This document shows, in pieces, positions 34,776 through 43,961 of a DNA stretch of 64,000 nt. Numbering within the stretch: the first letter of the stretch is position 1; the number at the start of each line of letters is the position of its first letter. The notes under the pieces were generated by a model, which was given only the letters and a program-made list of their open reading frames with translations, was not told the DNA's origin and made no database searches. This DNA comes from Bacteroidota bacterium. GTDB taxonomy: Bacteria; Bacteroidota; Bacteroidia; Cytophagales; Cyclobacteriaceae. Position numbers and translations under genes: made by a program. The stretch lies in the NCBI GenBank assembly GCA_016191555.1, contig JACPVX010000067.1, forward strand, positions 62,001 through 126,000. The letters run 5' to 3'.

Positions 34776-36233
34776 CTATTTCACTAGAGAAGCATAAAAT
34801 GCTTTCTTGATATCATTGAATTCATTTCGATAGGCCCAAAGCAAAATAACAATGCCGACCACTACATAGCCAGCATGGAGAATCAACGGATAGTCATTTC
34901 CCCAAACAGGTTCGATTGAAAGAATAAACACAGACAACAGCAATGGCGCTCCTACCAACTTAAATACATTTATCTTAAAACTGAATTTACCTCGTATACC
35001 AATATAGAGTAGTAGGATTTCAGTCACATAGGCGATGAGTGAAGAAATCAAAGCACCCCATACGCCCCACTGATGAATCAAGATATACATGATTCCAATT
35101 TTGAGGACTGCTAATAAAAGATAGTACACCGGAAGTGGCTTAGAATATTTGAGCGCGGCATAGGGCATTGCCATATAAAGGCGCAGTGGTCGCATTAAGT
35201 AAATGATGGCTGCCAAAGGCAGCAATGGAATAGCCGAATAATAATCGCTATTAAAAAATAACCGGATAACCGGAGGGAAAACCAAAAGACTACCAGTAAC
35301 AGCCAAAATCGCAACGGCAGTCATTCCATTGTAGTATCGGTTGATTTCAATGGTACTCGATTTTGTTTGCTGATCGCTTACTTTGCCCAAAACTTTGGGG
35401 TGTATCGTTGAGTTAAGTCCAGTCAGAATAAAATCAATAGCCAGCAAAAACTTCAATGCTACATCATAATAAGCAACGGTAGATTTTGAGACGATAATAG
35501 CCAAAAGCAAAATTCGGTCATAATAGTTTATAAACCATTGTTGAATTTGATAGATCAGCGAAGGTGTATTGAAACTGAATGTAGTCTTCAATAACTTCCA
35601 ATCAAAGTGGATTCCAAACTGCCGGTAGATGCTTGCCAAAACCCAGGCTGCAGAAATCAGTACACCCAACAACTTTCCTCCGATCGGTCCCCATAAACTA
35701 TCCGGAAAAAGTTTAAGACCCACTATCGTGAAAATCGCAATGAATGAAAACGAAAAAACATTGCCCCACAAAAACTGAGTAGGCTTACTCTGTGTCTGCA
35801 GCAAACTGTTATTGATCTTAAACAAAGCCTGAAAAACGCCCGAACCAACAGATAAAACCCCAAATGGCCAAAATGGAATATTTCCCTCTCCATACACAGT
35901 TTTAAAAATCCAATTACCACCTACCGCCAGAAAAACTCCGATGGCAAGACTCAGTAACAATACAAATACAAAAGCACTACTGATAAATGTACCCAACTTC
36001 TTAGAGTCAGTCTTGTATTCATGAAAGTTAATGTAGATGGAAGCATCAAAACTGTAGGTAACTAAAATTTGCACTAGCAGTGAAAAACCAGTGTAAATGC
36101 TAAACATGCCATAAACTTGGGAGGGCAGTTCGCCATAGAAAGGCATTAAGATAATTGCACTGGCCATCGGCAATGAACCAGCGATGGTGTAAATGGCAGA
36201 ACTCTTAATAAAGTTTTTACTGATCAATGTCAC
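34776..36233 (-). CDS. Wzx-type oligosaccharide flippase
   Basis: 485 residues from a GTG start, with about 12-14 hydrophobic helices over the full length. The sequence has the polysaccharide-biosynthesis (PST/MOP) pattern, beginning 'SSAIYTIAGSLPMASAIIL' and with paired helices throughout. It would flip undecaprenyl-linked repeat units across the inner membrane. Its last base before the start lies on the GT4 stop codon (1-bp overlap), so the genes are translationally coupled. No wzy polymerase was seen in the window. Confidence 0.85.
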   Translation of the reverse strand: MTLISKNFIKSSAIYTIAGSLPMASAIILMPFYGELPSQVYGMFSIYTGFSLLVQILVTYSFDASIYINFHEYKTDSKKLGTFISSAFVFVLLLSLAIGVFLAVGGNWIFKTVYGEGNIPFWPFGVLSVGSGVFQALFKINNSLLQTQSKPTQFLWGNVFSFSFIAIFTIVGLKLFPDSLWGPIGGKLLGVLISAAWVLASIYRQFGIHFDWKLLKTTFSFNTPSLIYQIQQWFINYYDRILLLAIIVSKSTVAYYDVALKFLLAIDFILTGLNSTIHPKVLGKVSDQQTKSSTIEINRYYNGMTAVAILAVTGSLLVFPPVIRLFFNSDYYSAIPLLPLAAIIYLMRPLRLYMAMPYAALKYSKPLPVYYLLLAVLKIGIMYILIHQWGVWGALISSLIAYVTEILLLYIGIRGKFSFKINVFKLVGAPLLLSVFILSIEPVWGNDYPLILHAGYVVVGIVILLWAYRNEFNDIKKAFYASLVK

Positions 36234-37519
36234 TAATTGTTTAAGAGTTCTATTAGCTGATGTGTCAAGTTACTCCTCGAATAAATTGAGCTTCGGGCAT
36301 TGCTTTTTTTATCAGGCCACCTGGAAAAAATATCTATTAGACTATTTTTTATTTCTTCTATTGAGTCACGTTCAAATATCTTCCCTGCTTCAGTTTCTTT
36401 CAATACCTGAGCCGCATCTCCCTCAGTAGGGCCAATTGCCAAAATGGGATTCCCTGAAGCCAAGTACTCAAAAAACTTCCCCGGCAAATTACCGGGTGCA
36501 ATGGCCGTATGCGCCAATATCAACAATTGTAAGTCGGTCTCTCCATACAACTTTAATAGCTCATTATGCGGCATCTGATCGACAAAGCGTGTTACTTTAT
36601 TGAGTTGCTCGTCTTCGGTAACATATTTTTTGAACGCTGAGTTTACATTACCAATAAATTCAATGTGAACATTGTTAGCAAATTCAGGATTCTCTAAGCA
36701 CAACACTTTCACCGCTTCCATCACCGGGCGTGGATCACGAAGCTCATCTACAACACCTACATGCCGGATGGTGAATTGCGAAGTTTTCTTGTGAACTATT
36801 TCCGCAAAGTCGTCTTCATCAAAACCGTTCGTAATCAGTTGCACTTTTCGGCCGCTCAACACTTCCAGTCTGGCAACATGAAAAGGTGCAATCGTGATGA
36901 TCTCGTCTGCAGTGGTAAGAACTTTCTTCTCAAACACACGATGTCTTTTTCTTGCCCATTGAGTTAACGAAAGCGTATCCAATAAATCCCATTCGCTCCA
37001 CGGATCTCTGAAATCGGCTATCCAACGTAATGATGGGTCTTTCTTCTTGAGCGCTAAACCAATCAGGTGCATACTATGCGGTGGCCCTGTGGTGATAATT
37101 TTTTTTATATCGTTGGCTTTCAAAAAGTCATGAAGAAACGTAACCGATGGGCGAACCCAAAAAACACGTGCATCAGGTATAAAAAAATTACCACGAATGA
37201 ATGAACTCACTCGTTGAAAGAAACTCTTCTTGCCTGTCGCAATCATATCGGTTGGTTTACCGCTATGTCCTCCAAAAAAACGAGCGATCTTAAAAAACAA
37301 ATCGTATGGTTCCCAAATAGGAATTTTGATCACTTCAACCGAATCAGGCACGTCTTTTTGTAAGGATGGATCTTGAATCGTAAAGGATGGATTTTCGGGT
37401 GTGTACACATATGGTTCCCATCCCATCTTTGTAAGATACTTCACAAACTTAAGCCAACGTTGCACCCCGCTGCCTCCACTGGGTGGCCAATAATAAGTGA
37501 TGATGAGTACTTTATTCAA
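36233..37519 (-). CDS. Glycosyltransferase family 4
   Basis: 428 residues from a TTG start. The GT-B N-terminus opens 'ITYYWPPSGGSGVQRWLKF', typical of GT4 enzymes acting on surface glycans, with 'ITTGPPHSMHLIGLALKK' near 140. The C-terminal domain has 'VGVVDELRDPRPVMEAV' near 250 and 'APGNLPGKFFEYLASGNPIL' near 345 with the nucleotide-sugar binding Glu. It overlaps the flippase gene by 1 bp. It is the second GT4 of the cluster. Which sugar it adds is unknown. Confidence 0.87.
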   Translation of the reverse strand: MNKVLIITYYWPPSGGSGVQRWLKFVKYLTKMGWEPYVYTPENPSFTIQDPSLQKDVPDSVEVIKIPIWEPYDLFFKIARFFGGHSGKPTDMIATGKKSFFQRVSSFIRGNFFIPDARVFWVRPSVTFLHDFLKANDIKKIITTGPPHSMHLIGLALKKKDPSLRWIADFRDPWSEWDLLDTLSLTQWARKRHRVFEKKVLTTADEIITIAPFHVARLEVLSGRKVQLITNGFDEDDFAEIVHKKTSQFTIRHVGVVDELRDPRPVMEAVKVLCLENPEFANNVHIEFIGNVNSAFKKYVTEDEQLNKVTRFVDQMPHNELLKLYGETDLQLLILAHTAIAPGNLPGKFFEYLASGNPILAIGPTEGDAAQVLKETEAGKIFERDSIEEIKNSLIDIFSRWPDKKSNARSSIYSRSNLTHQLIELLNN

Positions 37520-37558
37520 GTCTTAGCAATTCAATCGTGCAAACTTATCAATTTGAAT

Positions 37559-38449
37559 CTAAAATTTCTTAATATTAAGAAGCTGCTCCGGGCTCATCCA
37601 ACTAATTTCCTCGTCTCGCTTGAACCACGTCAACTGGCGCTTGGCATAATGGCGGGTGTTGCGCTTGAGCAGTCGAATGGCTTCGTCACGATCGTAATGG
37701 CCATCCATCCATCCAAATAGCTCCTGATAGCCCACCGTTTGCAGCGCATTCAACTCTTTGCGCGAATAAAACTGAGTGGCTTCCTCTACCAATCCAGTCC
37801 GGATCATTTCATCTACTCGGGAATCAATTCGGGCATAGAGTACTTCGCGCGGCAATTCCAATCCCAATTTCACCACCTGAAAAGGCAACTCCTTTTTATT
37901 TCTCTTCCGAAAGTACATCACCGGTTTCCCGGAGGCTCGCACAATCTCCAAACCCCTCATCAGCCTTTGTGGGTTTTGGCCATCCACTTGCGCAAAATAT
38001 TCCGGATCGGCATTTCGCATTTCTTCTTGTAACCAAGGCAATCCTCTTTCCTTAAAATCGCGGGTGATTTGCTCGCGAAGCCCTGGCGGAATTTCAGGCA
38101 TTTCGTCAAAACCTTCGAGCAATGCCTTCACATACAAACCAGAGCCCCCGCACAGCACGAGCGTTTCGTATTTCTCAAAAAGACGCATAATCAGTTTATA
38201 GGCCTCTTCACCGTACGTGGCGGCATCATAATCTCCATCAATTGATTTGTAATTGATAAAATGATGCCGTACGGCAGCCAATTCTGCTAAACTAGGCTTG
38301 GCGGTGCCAATGGTCAACTCTTTGAAGAGCTGGCGCGAGTCGGCTGAGATAATCTCTGTATTCAATCGGCTGGCCAAATGTATGGCGGCAGCCGTTTTGC
38401 CCACTGCGGTGGGACCTACAATTACAATGAGCTTATTTTCGCGTGCCAT
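37559..38449 (-). CDS. miaA: tRNA dimethylallyltransferase MiaA
   Basis: 296 residues from the ATG at 38449, with a TTG just before it. The P-loop is 'GPTAVGKTAAA' near residue 11, followed by 'EIISADSRQLFKEL' and the tRNA-binding 'GGSGLYVKALLEGFDE' near 99. The C-terminal half has 'TVGYQELFGWMDG' and 'TRHYAKRQLTWFKRD', all typical of MiaA. It transfers a dimethylallyl group to A37 of tRNAs reading UNN codons. It lies downstream of the polysaccharide cluster but is probably a separate housekeeping unit. Confidence 0.95.
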   Translation of the reverse strand: MARENKLIVIVGPTAVGKTAAAIHLASRLNTEIISADSRQLFKELTIGTAKPSLAELAAVRHHFINYKSIDGDYDAATYGEEAYKLIMRLFEKYETLVLCGGSGLYVKALLEGFDEMPEIPPGLREQITRDFKERGLPWLQEEMRNADPEYFAQVDGQNPQRLMRGLEIVRASGKPVMYFRKRNKKELPFQVVKLGLELPREVLYARIDSRVDEMIRTGLVEEATQFYSRKELNALQTVGYQELFGWMDGHYDRDEAIRLLKRNTRHYAKRQLTWFKRDEEISWMSPEQLLNIKKF

Positions 38450-38517
38450 CAAGAAGTTTTCAAATTACCGAATTTTCAAATTACTGCCTATCTTGCAGGT
38501 AAAATTCGCCACTACGA

Positions 38518-38790
38518 ATGATTAAATACACAACTCAATTTCTGACTAAGTTGGAAGACTTGGTTTCAGAATCCGATTACATCTTGCGTTACGAAAAAGG
38601 AAACTTCAAATCAGGCTATTGCCTTTTAAAGGAGCAGAAGATCATGATTCTGAATAAATTCTTTGCGACAGAAGGCAAAATCAACGCGCTTTTGGATATC
38701 CTCAAAAACATTGAGCTCGATACTTCCAAATTCAGCGAAAAGAACTTAAAGCTGTATGAGGAACTGACTCAGGCAGAAGTCAAATTATAA
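38518..38790 (+). CDS. Conserved hypothetical protein
   Basis: 90 residues, basic and helical, no signal peptide. The sequence has 'YILRYEKGNFKSGYCLLKEQ' and 'MILNKFFATEGKINALLDIL', with strands followed by helices. It resembles a small family that I recall in Bacteroidota but cannot name. It is divergent from miaA, and the Uma2 gene starts 2 bp after its stop, so the two are co-transcribed. Function is unknown. Confidence 0.65.
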   Translation: MIKYTTQFLTKLEDLVSESDYILRYEKGNFKSGYCLLKEQKIMILNKFFATEGKINALLDILKNIELDTSKFSEKNLKLYEELTQAEVKL

Positions 38791-38792
38791 AC

Positions 38793-39329
38793 ATGTTGAA
38801 GGCAATTGACAATAGACCCCCGAAGAACACGATGGAAGTATTTAAAATGCTTCCGGAAGGTACTCGTTGTGAATTGATTAATGGAACGATCTATTTGTCA
38901 CCTGCACCTACCATTTACCACCAAGATGTGATTCTCACTCTAGGAAGTGAGTTACACCGGTATGTAAAAACTAAAAAGCTGGGAAAAGTTTGTATTTCCC
39001 CGATCGATGTCTATCTAGATAATCGAAAGAATGCCTTCCAACCTGATTTGCTGTTTGTCGCTTCAGAGAATGAGAACATCATCCGAGAAGACGGTATCTA
39101 CGGAACACCCGATCTCATCATCGAAATCTTATCTCCAGGAACGAAAACTTTCGACCTAACGAAGAAGAAAAAGGTCTACGAAAAAACGGGTGTTAAAGAA
39201 TATTGGGTAATCGATCCACAAACGAAAATTTCTATTGGTTTTCAATTAGTCGAAAAGAAGTTTCAGGAGTTCAAAAAAGACAAAAACAAAATCGTGTCTT
39301 TGCTCCTACGCCACACCTTCAAATTTTAA
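38793..39329 (+). CDS. Uma2-family (DUF820) endonuclease-like protein
   Basis: 178 residues of the PD-(D/E)XK superfamily. The Uma2 pattern is visible as 'FKMLPEGTRCELINGTIYL' near 16, 'DVYLDNRKNAFQPDLLFV' near 72 (metal-binding Asp), 'IYGTPDLIIEILSPGTK' near 103 (second acidic residue) and 'KVYEKTGVKEYWVIDP' near 129. Catalytic residues seem intact. The family is expanded in cyanobacteria and Bacteroidota, and its biological role is not settled. The gene lies in a housekeeping operon, 2 bp after a small hypothetical gene and 6 bp before an MBL hydrolase. Confidence 0.87.
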   Translation: MLKAIDNRPPKNTMEVFKMLPEGTRCELINGTIYLSPAPTIYHQDVILTLGSELHRYVKTKKLGKVCISPIDVYLDNRKNAFQPDLLFVASENENIIREDGIYGTPDLIIEILSPGTKTFDLTKKKKVYEKTGVKEYWVIDPQTKISIGFQLVEKKFQEFKKDKNKIVSLLLRHTFKF

Positions 39330-39335
39330 TTCATT

Positions 39336-40097
39336 TTGAAAGTAACGTTGCTCGGCACAGGCACATCGCAAGGGGTTCCGGTCATCGGATGCTCATGCGA
39401 AGTATGCCAGTCGATGGACTACCGCGATAAGCGTTTGCGTGTTTCGGTTCATATTGAGTTGGACGGAAAAAGTTTTGTGATTGATACCGGTCCCGATTTC
39501 CGCCAGCAAATGCTGCGCGAAAATATTTCACAACTTGATGCTGTTCTGCTCACGCACAGCCACAAAGATCACATTGCCGGCTTAGATGACATTCGTGCAT
39601 TCAACTTCCTACAGCTACGCGACATGCCAGTGTACGGAACAACTGCTACACTTCAACAACTGAAAACAGAATTCTATTACGCTTTTGAGGAAACGAGATA
39701 TCCCGGAACACCACAGATTCAGTTAATGACCATTGATGAGCAGCCTTTCGTTGTTCACGATGTTCCCATTATTCCATTACCCGTCATGCATTTGCGTATG
39801 CCCGTATTGGGGTTTCGCATTGGCGGATTCAGTTACATAACAGACGCCAACTATATCAGCCCTGAAACCATGAATCGGCTGGCGGGTACCGAGGTTTTAG
39901 TTTTGAATGCATTGCAAAAAGAGCCTCACATTTCGCACTTCACTTTACAGGAAGCAATTGACATTGCAAAAAAAGTGGGCGCACGTCAAACGTATTTTAC
40001 ACATATCAGCCACAAACTGGGTTTACACAAAGTAATCGAAAAAGAATTGCCCAATTCCATAGCTTTGGGATTCGATGGTTTAAGCTTCGAACTTTAA
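39336..40097 (+). CDS. MBL-fold metallo-hydrolase, PhnP-like
   Basis: 253 residues from a TTG start. The metallo-beta-lactamase motif 'HSHKDHIAGLDDIRAF' is near residue 74, preceded by 'LLGTGTSQGVPVIGCSCEVC', which carries Cys residues as in PhnP-type phosphodiesterases. 'VMHLRMPVLGFRI' and 'YFTHISHKLGLHK' supply the later His ligands. This suggests a Zn/Mn-dependent phosphodiesterase, such as one acting on cyclic phosphates. There is no phosphonate gene cluster here, so the substrate is unknown. Operon spacing is 6 bp from Uma2 and 3 bp to the rqcH-like gene. Confidence 0.9.
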   Translation: MKVTLLGTGTSQGVPVIGCSCEVCQSMDYRDKRLRVSVHIELDGKSFVIDTGPDFRQQMLRENISQLDAVLLTHSHKDHIAGLDDIRAFNFLQLRDMPVYGTTATLQQLKTEFYYAFEETRYPGTPQIQLMTIDEQPFVVHDVPIIPLPVMHLRMPVLGFRIGGFSYITDANYISPETMNRLAGTEVLVLNALQKEPHISHFTLQEAIDIAKKVGARQTYFTHISHKLGLHKVIEKELPNSIALGFDGLSFEL

Positions 40098-40100
40098 GTT

Positions 40101-41651
40101 TTGCACAATAATTACTATCTGATCAAACCGCTGAGCGAGCAGTTGCATGCGCTACTAAAGGGCTTTAGCCTGGTTTCTTGCTTTAGTCAGAACAAAGATG
40201 AATTGGTCTTAGAGTTTAATAATGCTCAAACTTCATTCTTTCTGAAAGCAAGCTTGCAGCCTTCTTTATGTTGCTTGTCGTTTCCCACTTCATTTCACCG
40301 GGCGAAAAAGAATAGCATCGACTTGTTTGATGAAATCATTCTGAAAAAAGTAATAAGTGTAAACCCCTTTTCAAATGAACGCAGCTTTGTAATACAATTA
40401 GAAAATGACTGGAGTCTGCTTTTCAAAATGCATGGCTATCAATCTAATGTAATCGCTCTTCACCAAAACAAAGCAGTCAAGGTTTTCAAGAATCAATTCA
40501 GCGATGATCTGGATATTCAGCCGGAACAGCTTCATCGCACCATCCTCCACACAAAAGAATTTTTCGAAGCGAACCTCGGAGATTTAAGTAAACACTACAT
40601 CACAATCGGCAAAGAGGCGATATCATATTTAAATAAACATTTCAGTCAACTTTCTACAATCGATGAAAAGTGGTCGTTCTTTCAACAGACCATTTCCGAA
40701 TTAGAAAAGCCAGTTTTCAAGATTATAGAATCCAAAGATAAAATTCATCTTTCTCTATTACCGGCTGAAAAAGTAATCTCAACACATAACACACCGATCG
40801 AGGCACTCAACGAATTTTATCACCTCCACACCACCTCCGATTCATTTCAACATGAAAAGCATCAACTGCTTAAATCATATCACGATTCGCTCAAGCGGAT
40901 GGAAAGCTACATCGCCAAGAACCAAACTAAGCTAAACGAAATTGTAAACGACAAACACTATCAGGTTTGGGCAGATTTAGTGATGGCCCATATGCATCAA
41001 ATTAAAATTGGCACTGAAAAAATCACGCTTGAAAATTTTTACACCAGCCAACCAGAAGAAATAAAACTAAAGAAAGAACTGAACGCCCAACAGAACGCGG
41101 AAGTGTTTTACCGAAAGGCAAAAAATCAACAAATCGAAATCAACCAGCTTGCCCAATCGATTGATGCGAAGAAAAAAGAAATAGAAAAAACGAAAGCTGT
41201 CATTGATCAAATCAGTGAAGCACTGGATTTAAAATCACTGCGTCCGTTCATCAAATCCAAACCGATTGCCAAAGCACAACAAGAGTCCGTTTCTCTCCCC
41301 TATCATGAATTTACTTTCAAAGGATTTCGGATTTGGGTTGGAAAAAATGCGGAAGCGAACGATGAGTTGACTCTAAAATTTGCATTCAAGGAAGATTTGT
41401 GGCTGCATGCCAAAGATGTGGCGGGTTCGCATGTGTTAATCAAACATCAATCTGGGAAACCATTTCCAAAAGACGTGATTGAACGCGCTGCTGAATTAGC
41501 TGCTTACAATTCCAAACGAAAAACCGATAGTCTTTGTCCAGTGGCTTATACGCCAAAGAAATTTGTTCGCAAACGAAAAGGAGATCCTGCCGGGGCCGTA
41601 GTAGTTGAAAAAGAAACAGTAATTCTTGTACAGCCCAAGCTAAGCAACTGA
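40101..41651 (+). CDS. rqcH: NFACT-family ribosome quality-control protein (RqcH-like)
   Basis: 516 residues from a TTG start 3 bp after the MBL gene. The N-terminal NFACT-N part is diverged, the middle is a long coiled coil (about 280-370), and the C-terminal NFACT-R domain (about 400-510) is well conserved: 'DLWLHAKDVAGSHVLIK' and 'AAELAAYNSKRKTDSLCPV'. RqcH/Rqc2 proteins bind 60S/50S subunits with stalled nascent chains and recruit Ala-tRNA for tailing. In Bacteroidota the family is present in short form. Assignment rests on the C-terminal domain. Confidence 0.85.
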   Translation: MHNNYYLIKPLSEQLHALLKGFSLVSCFSQNKDELVLEFNNAQTSFFLKASLQPSLCCLSFPTSFHRAKKNSIDLFDEIILKKVISVNPFSNERSFVIQLENDWSLLFKMHGYQSNVIALHQNKAVKVFKNQFSDDLDIQPEQLHRTILHTKEFFEANLGDLSKHYITIGKEAISYLNKHFSQLSTIDEKWSFFQQTISELEKPVFKIIESKDKIHLSLLPAEKVISTHNTPIEALNEFYHLHTTSDSFQHEKHQLLKSYHDSLKRMESYIAKNQTKLNEIVNDKHYQVWADLVMAHMHQIKIGTEKITLENFYTSQPEEIKLKKELNAQQNAEVFYRKAKNQQIEINQLAQSIDAKKKEIEKTKAVIDQISEALDLKSLRPFIKSKPIAKAQQESVSLPYHEFTFKGFRIWVGKNAEANDELTLKFAFKEDLWLHAKDVAGSHVLIKHQSGKPFPKDVIERAAELAAYNSKRKTDSLCPVAYTPKKFVRKRKGDPAGAVVVEKETVILVQPKLSN

Positions 41652-41664
41652 CCGTAAAAGAAAA

Positions 41665-41701
41665 TGGTCAATAGTCAGCATTGTCTACTAACTATTGACC
41701 A
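41665..41701. terminator. Hairpin between convergent rqcH-like gene and pyk
   Basis: Arms 'tggtcaatagt' (41665-41675) and 'actattgacca' (41691-41701) pair perfectly over 11 bp with a 15-nt loop. The hairpin lies between two convergent genes and could stop transcription from both sides, although neither side has a good T-run. It shares the word GTCAATAG with the repeat at 3374. Confidence 0.5.
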
Positions 41702-41720
41702 CTATCAATTGACTAATTGA

Positions 41721-43148
41721 CTATTGTACTTCGTGTACCTTAATCATGTTCGAGCGACCGCGCTCCTGAATCGGCATACTGGCCAGAATGATAAACACAT
41801 CACCCTTCTTTACATGACCATCACGTTTCAAGATTGCCTCCACATCGGCAATGGTATCGTCTGTAGATGACGCTTTGTCGTAATGGTAGGCGCGTGTTGC
41901 CCACACTAAATTCATCGTGTTGATAATTGCCGCATTGCTCGTGAACGCAAAAATATTTGCATTCGGACGATGCGATGAAGCCTTGTAAGCACTATAGCCC
42001 ATTTGGGTCATGCCAACGATGGCTTTGGCATTCACATCTTTCGCCAACTTACAAGCTGTTAAGATTAAGCTATCTGTAAAGTAGTTTGATGATTTGGGAT
42101 CCACATCCTGAAACTTATAGAATATGCGTCCTTGCTTTTCTACGGATCCGATAGTACGCACCATGCTTCGGATTACTTCAATCGGATATTTTCCGGCAGC
42201 TGTTTCAGCGGAAAGCATCAATGCATCTGCCCCATCAATTACAGCATTCGCCACATCGTTCGTTTCCGCGCGAGTAGGGCGTGGGTTTTCGATCATACTC
42301 TCCATCATCTGGGTCGCCACAATTACCGGTTTCGAAGCGCGGTTACATTTTTCGACCAACATCTTCTGCACCATCGGTACTTCCTCCATCCAGATTTCTA
42401 CTCCGAGGTCTCCGCGTGCCACCATTACCGCATCTGTTGCCGCAATAATTGCGTCAATATTTTCAAGTGCCTCGGGCTTTTCAATTTTCGCTACAATGCG
42501 CGTGGTTGATTTATTTCTGTTGATGATGTCTCTTAAGATTTCGATATCAGCAGCTTTTCTAACAAATGAAAGCGCTACCCAATCCACTTGGTTTTTCAAA
42601 CCAAATTCTAAGTCAGCCAAATCTTTTTCAGTCAGCGAAGGTGCCGATACTTTAGAGAATGGAAGGTTAATTCCCTTGCGCGGTTTCAACGGGCCACCAT
42701 ATATTACCTTGCACACCACATCAATGTCGCGTACTTCAACTACTTTCAGTTCTATCTTACCATCGTCAATCAAAATCATATCACCGCGTTTTACATCGCG
42801 GGGCAAGCCTTCATAAGAGGTACTAACCAATTCATTATTACCCAACACTTCGCGCGTGGTAATAACTAATTCTTGTCCGGCCACGATTTCAATACCGGGC
42901 TGCATATCGTTTACACGAATTTTCGGGCCTTGCAAATCTTGCAACAGTGCCACATTGGTGCCCATCTCTTTGTTTAGCTCACGCACATAGTTGATCACCT
43001 TCAGGTGATCTTCATGTTTGCCGTGCGAAAAATTCAATCTGAAAACATCTACTCCCTCTTTGATCAATGCGTGCAGCATTTCTTTGTTGTTGGAAGCGGG
43101 GCCTACGGTGGCTACAATTTTGGTTTTGTTGTACGAGATACGTTCCAT
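41721..43148 (-). CDS. pyk: Pyruvate kinase
   Basis: 475 residues, the usual length. N-terminal 'ATVGPASNNKEML' and 'FRLNFSHGKHEDHL' form the nucleotide site, 'VARGDLGVEIWMEEVP' near 240 holds the catalytic Lys/Mg2+-binding acidic pair region, and 'ATQMMESMIENPRPTRAE' near 272 follows. The allosteric C-terminal domain is complete. It converts phosphoenolpyruvate and ADP to pyruvate and ATP in glycolysis. It follows the IPExxxVDY gene by 7 bp on the minus strand, so the two are co-transcribed. Confidence 0.97.
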   Translation of the reverse strand: MERISYNKTKIVATVGPASNNKEMLHALIKEGVDVFRLNFSHGKHEDHLKVINYVRELNKEMGTNVALLQDLQGPKIRVNDMQPGIEIVAGQELVITTREVLGNNELVSTSYEGLPRDVKRGDMILIDDGKIELKVVEVRDIDVVCKVIYGGPLKPRKGINLPFSKVSAPSLTEKDLADLEFGLKNQVDWVALSFVRKAADIEILRDIINRNKSTTRIVAKIEKPEALENIDAIIAATDAVMVARGDLGVEIWMEEVPMVQKMLVEKCNRASKPVIVATQMMESMIENPRPTRAETNDVANAVIDGADALMLSAETAAGKYPIEVIRSMVRTIGSVEKQGRIFYKFQDVDPKSSNYFTDSLILTACKLAKDVNAKAIVGMTQMGYSAYKASSHRPNANIFAFTSNAAIINTMNLVWATRAYHYDKASSTDDTIADVEAILKRDGHVKKGDVFIILASMPIQERGRSNMIKVHEVQ

Positions 43149-43155
43149 GTAAAAA

Positions 43156-43578
43156 TTAAAAAATAAAGTAATCCTTCGATTTTAAAGCGCCCAAAGGTAT
43201 AAAAGCTACCAATTCAACGGAAGGGATATGTCGTAAGACTTCCTGCAAACGATTGCTTTTGCCCGGATCATCACTTTGCGAAAGCAAAATGAAATCATAA
43301 TGCGGAAATTCGGACACCAAAACACTTTTTAATTGCTCGGTTTCGATCGGTTTATTTTTAAAAAGCTTCAGCACACTTACCTCGTTGTGAAAGCTGAAAT
43401 AAGAAAAATTCGCTTCCTGTCCGTTTTTGAATGTAATGGATAAGTCTTTCTCCTTCACCAGTTTCACTTCCAGCGAGTTATTGATCTCCCAAGCCAGTTT
43501 ATAGCCCTTTAATGGCGATATGATCCCGAGGAGGTCGAAATCATAGGAATATTCAATATCAAGCCGCTTTTTCTTCAT
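43156..43578 (-). CDS. IPExxxVDY-family protein
   Basis: 140 residues, matching a small protein family restricted to Bacteroidota and named for a C-terminal motif (here 'HIPSVELVAFIPL'). It is charged, with alternating strands, no signal peptide, no membrane helix and no catalytic motif. Its conserved position upstream of pyk and divergent from acpP is typical of Cytophagales and Flavobacteria. The role is unknown. The pyk gene starts 7 bp after its stop. Confidence 0.8.
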   Translation of the reverse strand: MKKKRLDIEYSYDFDLLGIISPLKGYKLAWEINNSLEVKLVKEKDLSITFKNGQEANFSYFSFHNEVSVLKLFKNKPIETEQLKSVLVSEFPHYDFILLSQSDDPGKSNRLQEVLRHIPSVELVAFIPLGALKSKDYFIF

Positions 43579-43626
43579 TTTGAAAGGATTGCCAAAAGTA
43601 CGGAAGCTGACGATCGCTTTTAAAAG

Positions 43627-43658
43627 TTTGTCAATATTGCGCTAAATCTCTTTATTTG
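43627..43658 (+). promoter_or_regulatory. Predicted promoter for acpP-fabF-rnc-nadE
   Basis: TTTG at 43627-43630 is followed after 20 nt by TTTATTTG (43651-43658), one mismatch from the -7 consensus TAnnTTTG. Transcription would begin about 25-30 nt upstream of the acpP start codon. Confidence 0.45.
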
Positions 43659-43691
43659 CACCTGATTTTTGAATCCTTAAACCTTATTATC

Positions 43692-43931
43692 ATGTCTGAA
43701 ATCGCACAAAAAGTAAAACAAATCATCATCGACAAGTTGGGTGTTGAAGAATCTGAAGTAACACCGGAGGCAAGCTTTACCAATGACTTGGGAGCTGATT
43801 CGTTGGATACCGTTGAATTGATCATGGAATTCGAGAAAGAATTCAACATTTCCATCCCAGATGACCAAGCAGAAAACATCGCGACCGTTGGTCAGGCGAT
43901 CAGCTACTTGGAAGAAAACGCTAAAAAATAA
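43692..43931 (+). CDS. acpP: Acyl carrier protein
   Basis: 79 residues from the ATG at 43692, the normal start. An in-frame ATG at 43656 would add 12 non-homologous residues. The phosphopantetheine attachment site is Ser37 in '[10 protein letters not shown]'. The protein is highly acidic and four-helical. It carries growing acyl chains during fatty acid synthesis and feeds the adjacent FabF. The fabF gene follows after 30 bp, as in nearly all bacteria. Confidence 0.97.
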   Translation: MSEIAQKVKQIIIDKLGVEESEVTPEASFTNDLGADSLDTVELIMEFEKEFNISIPDDQAENIATVGQAISYLEENAKK

Positions 43932-43961
43932 GTTTTCGCTGTTTTACGGTTATTATAAACT

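Noticed and set aside
30886..37519. Polysaccharide cluster as a mobile genomic island
   Set aside because: No integrase, transposase, tRNA target or direct repeats flank it; composition shift alone is not enough.
42124..42816. Long plus-strand frame opposite pyk (230 codons)
   Set aside because: Antisense to a highly conserved enzyme; composition is that of a shadow frame.
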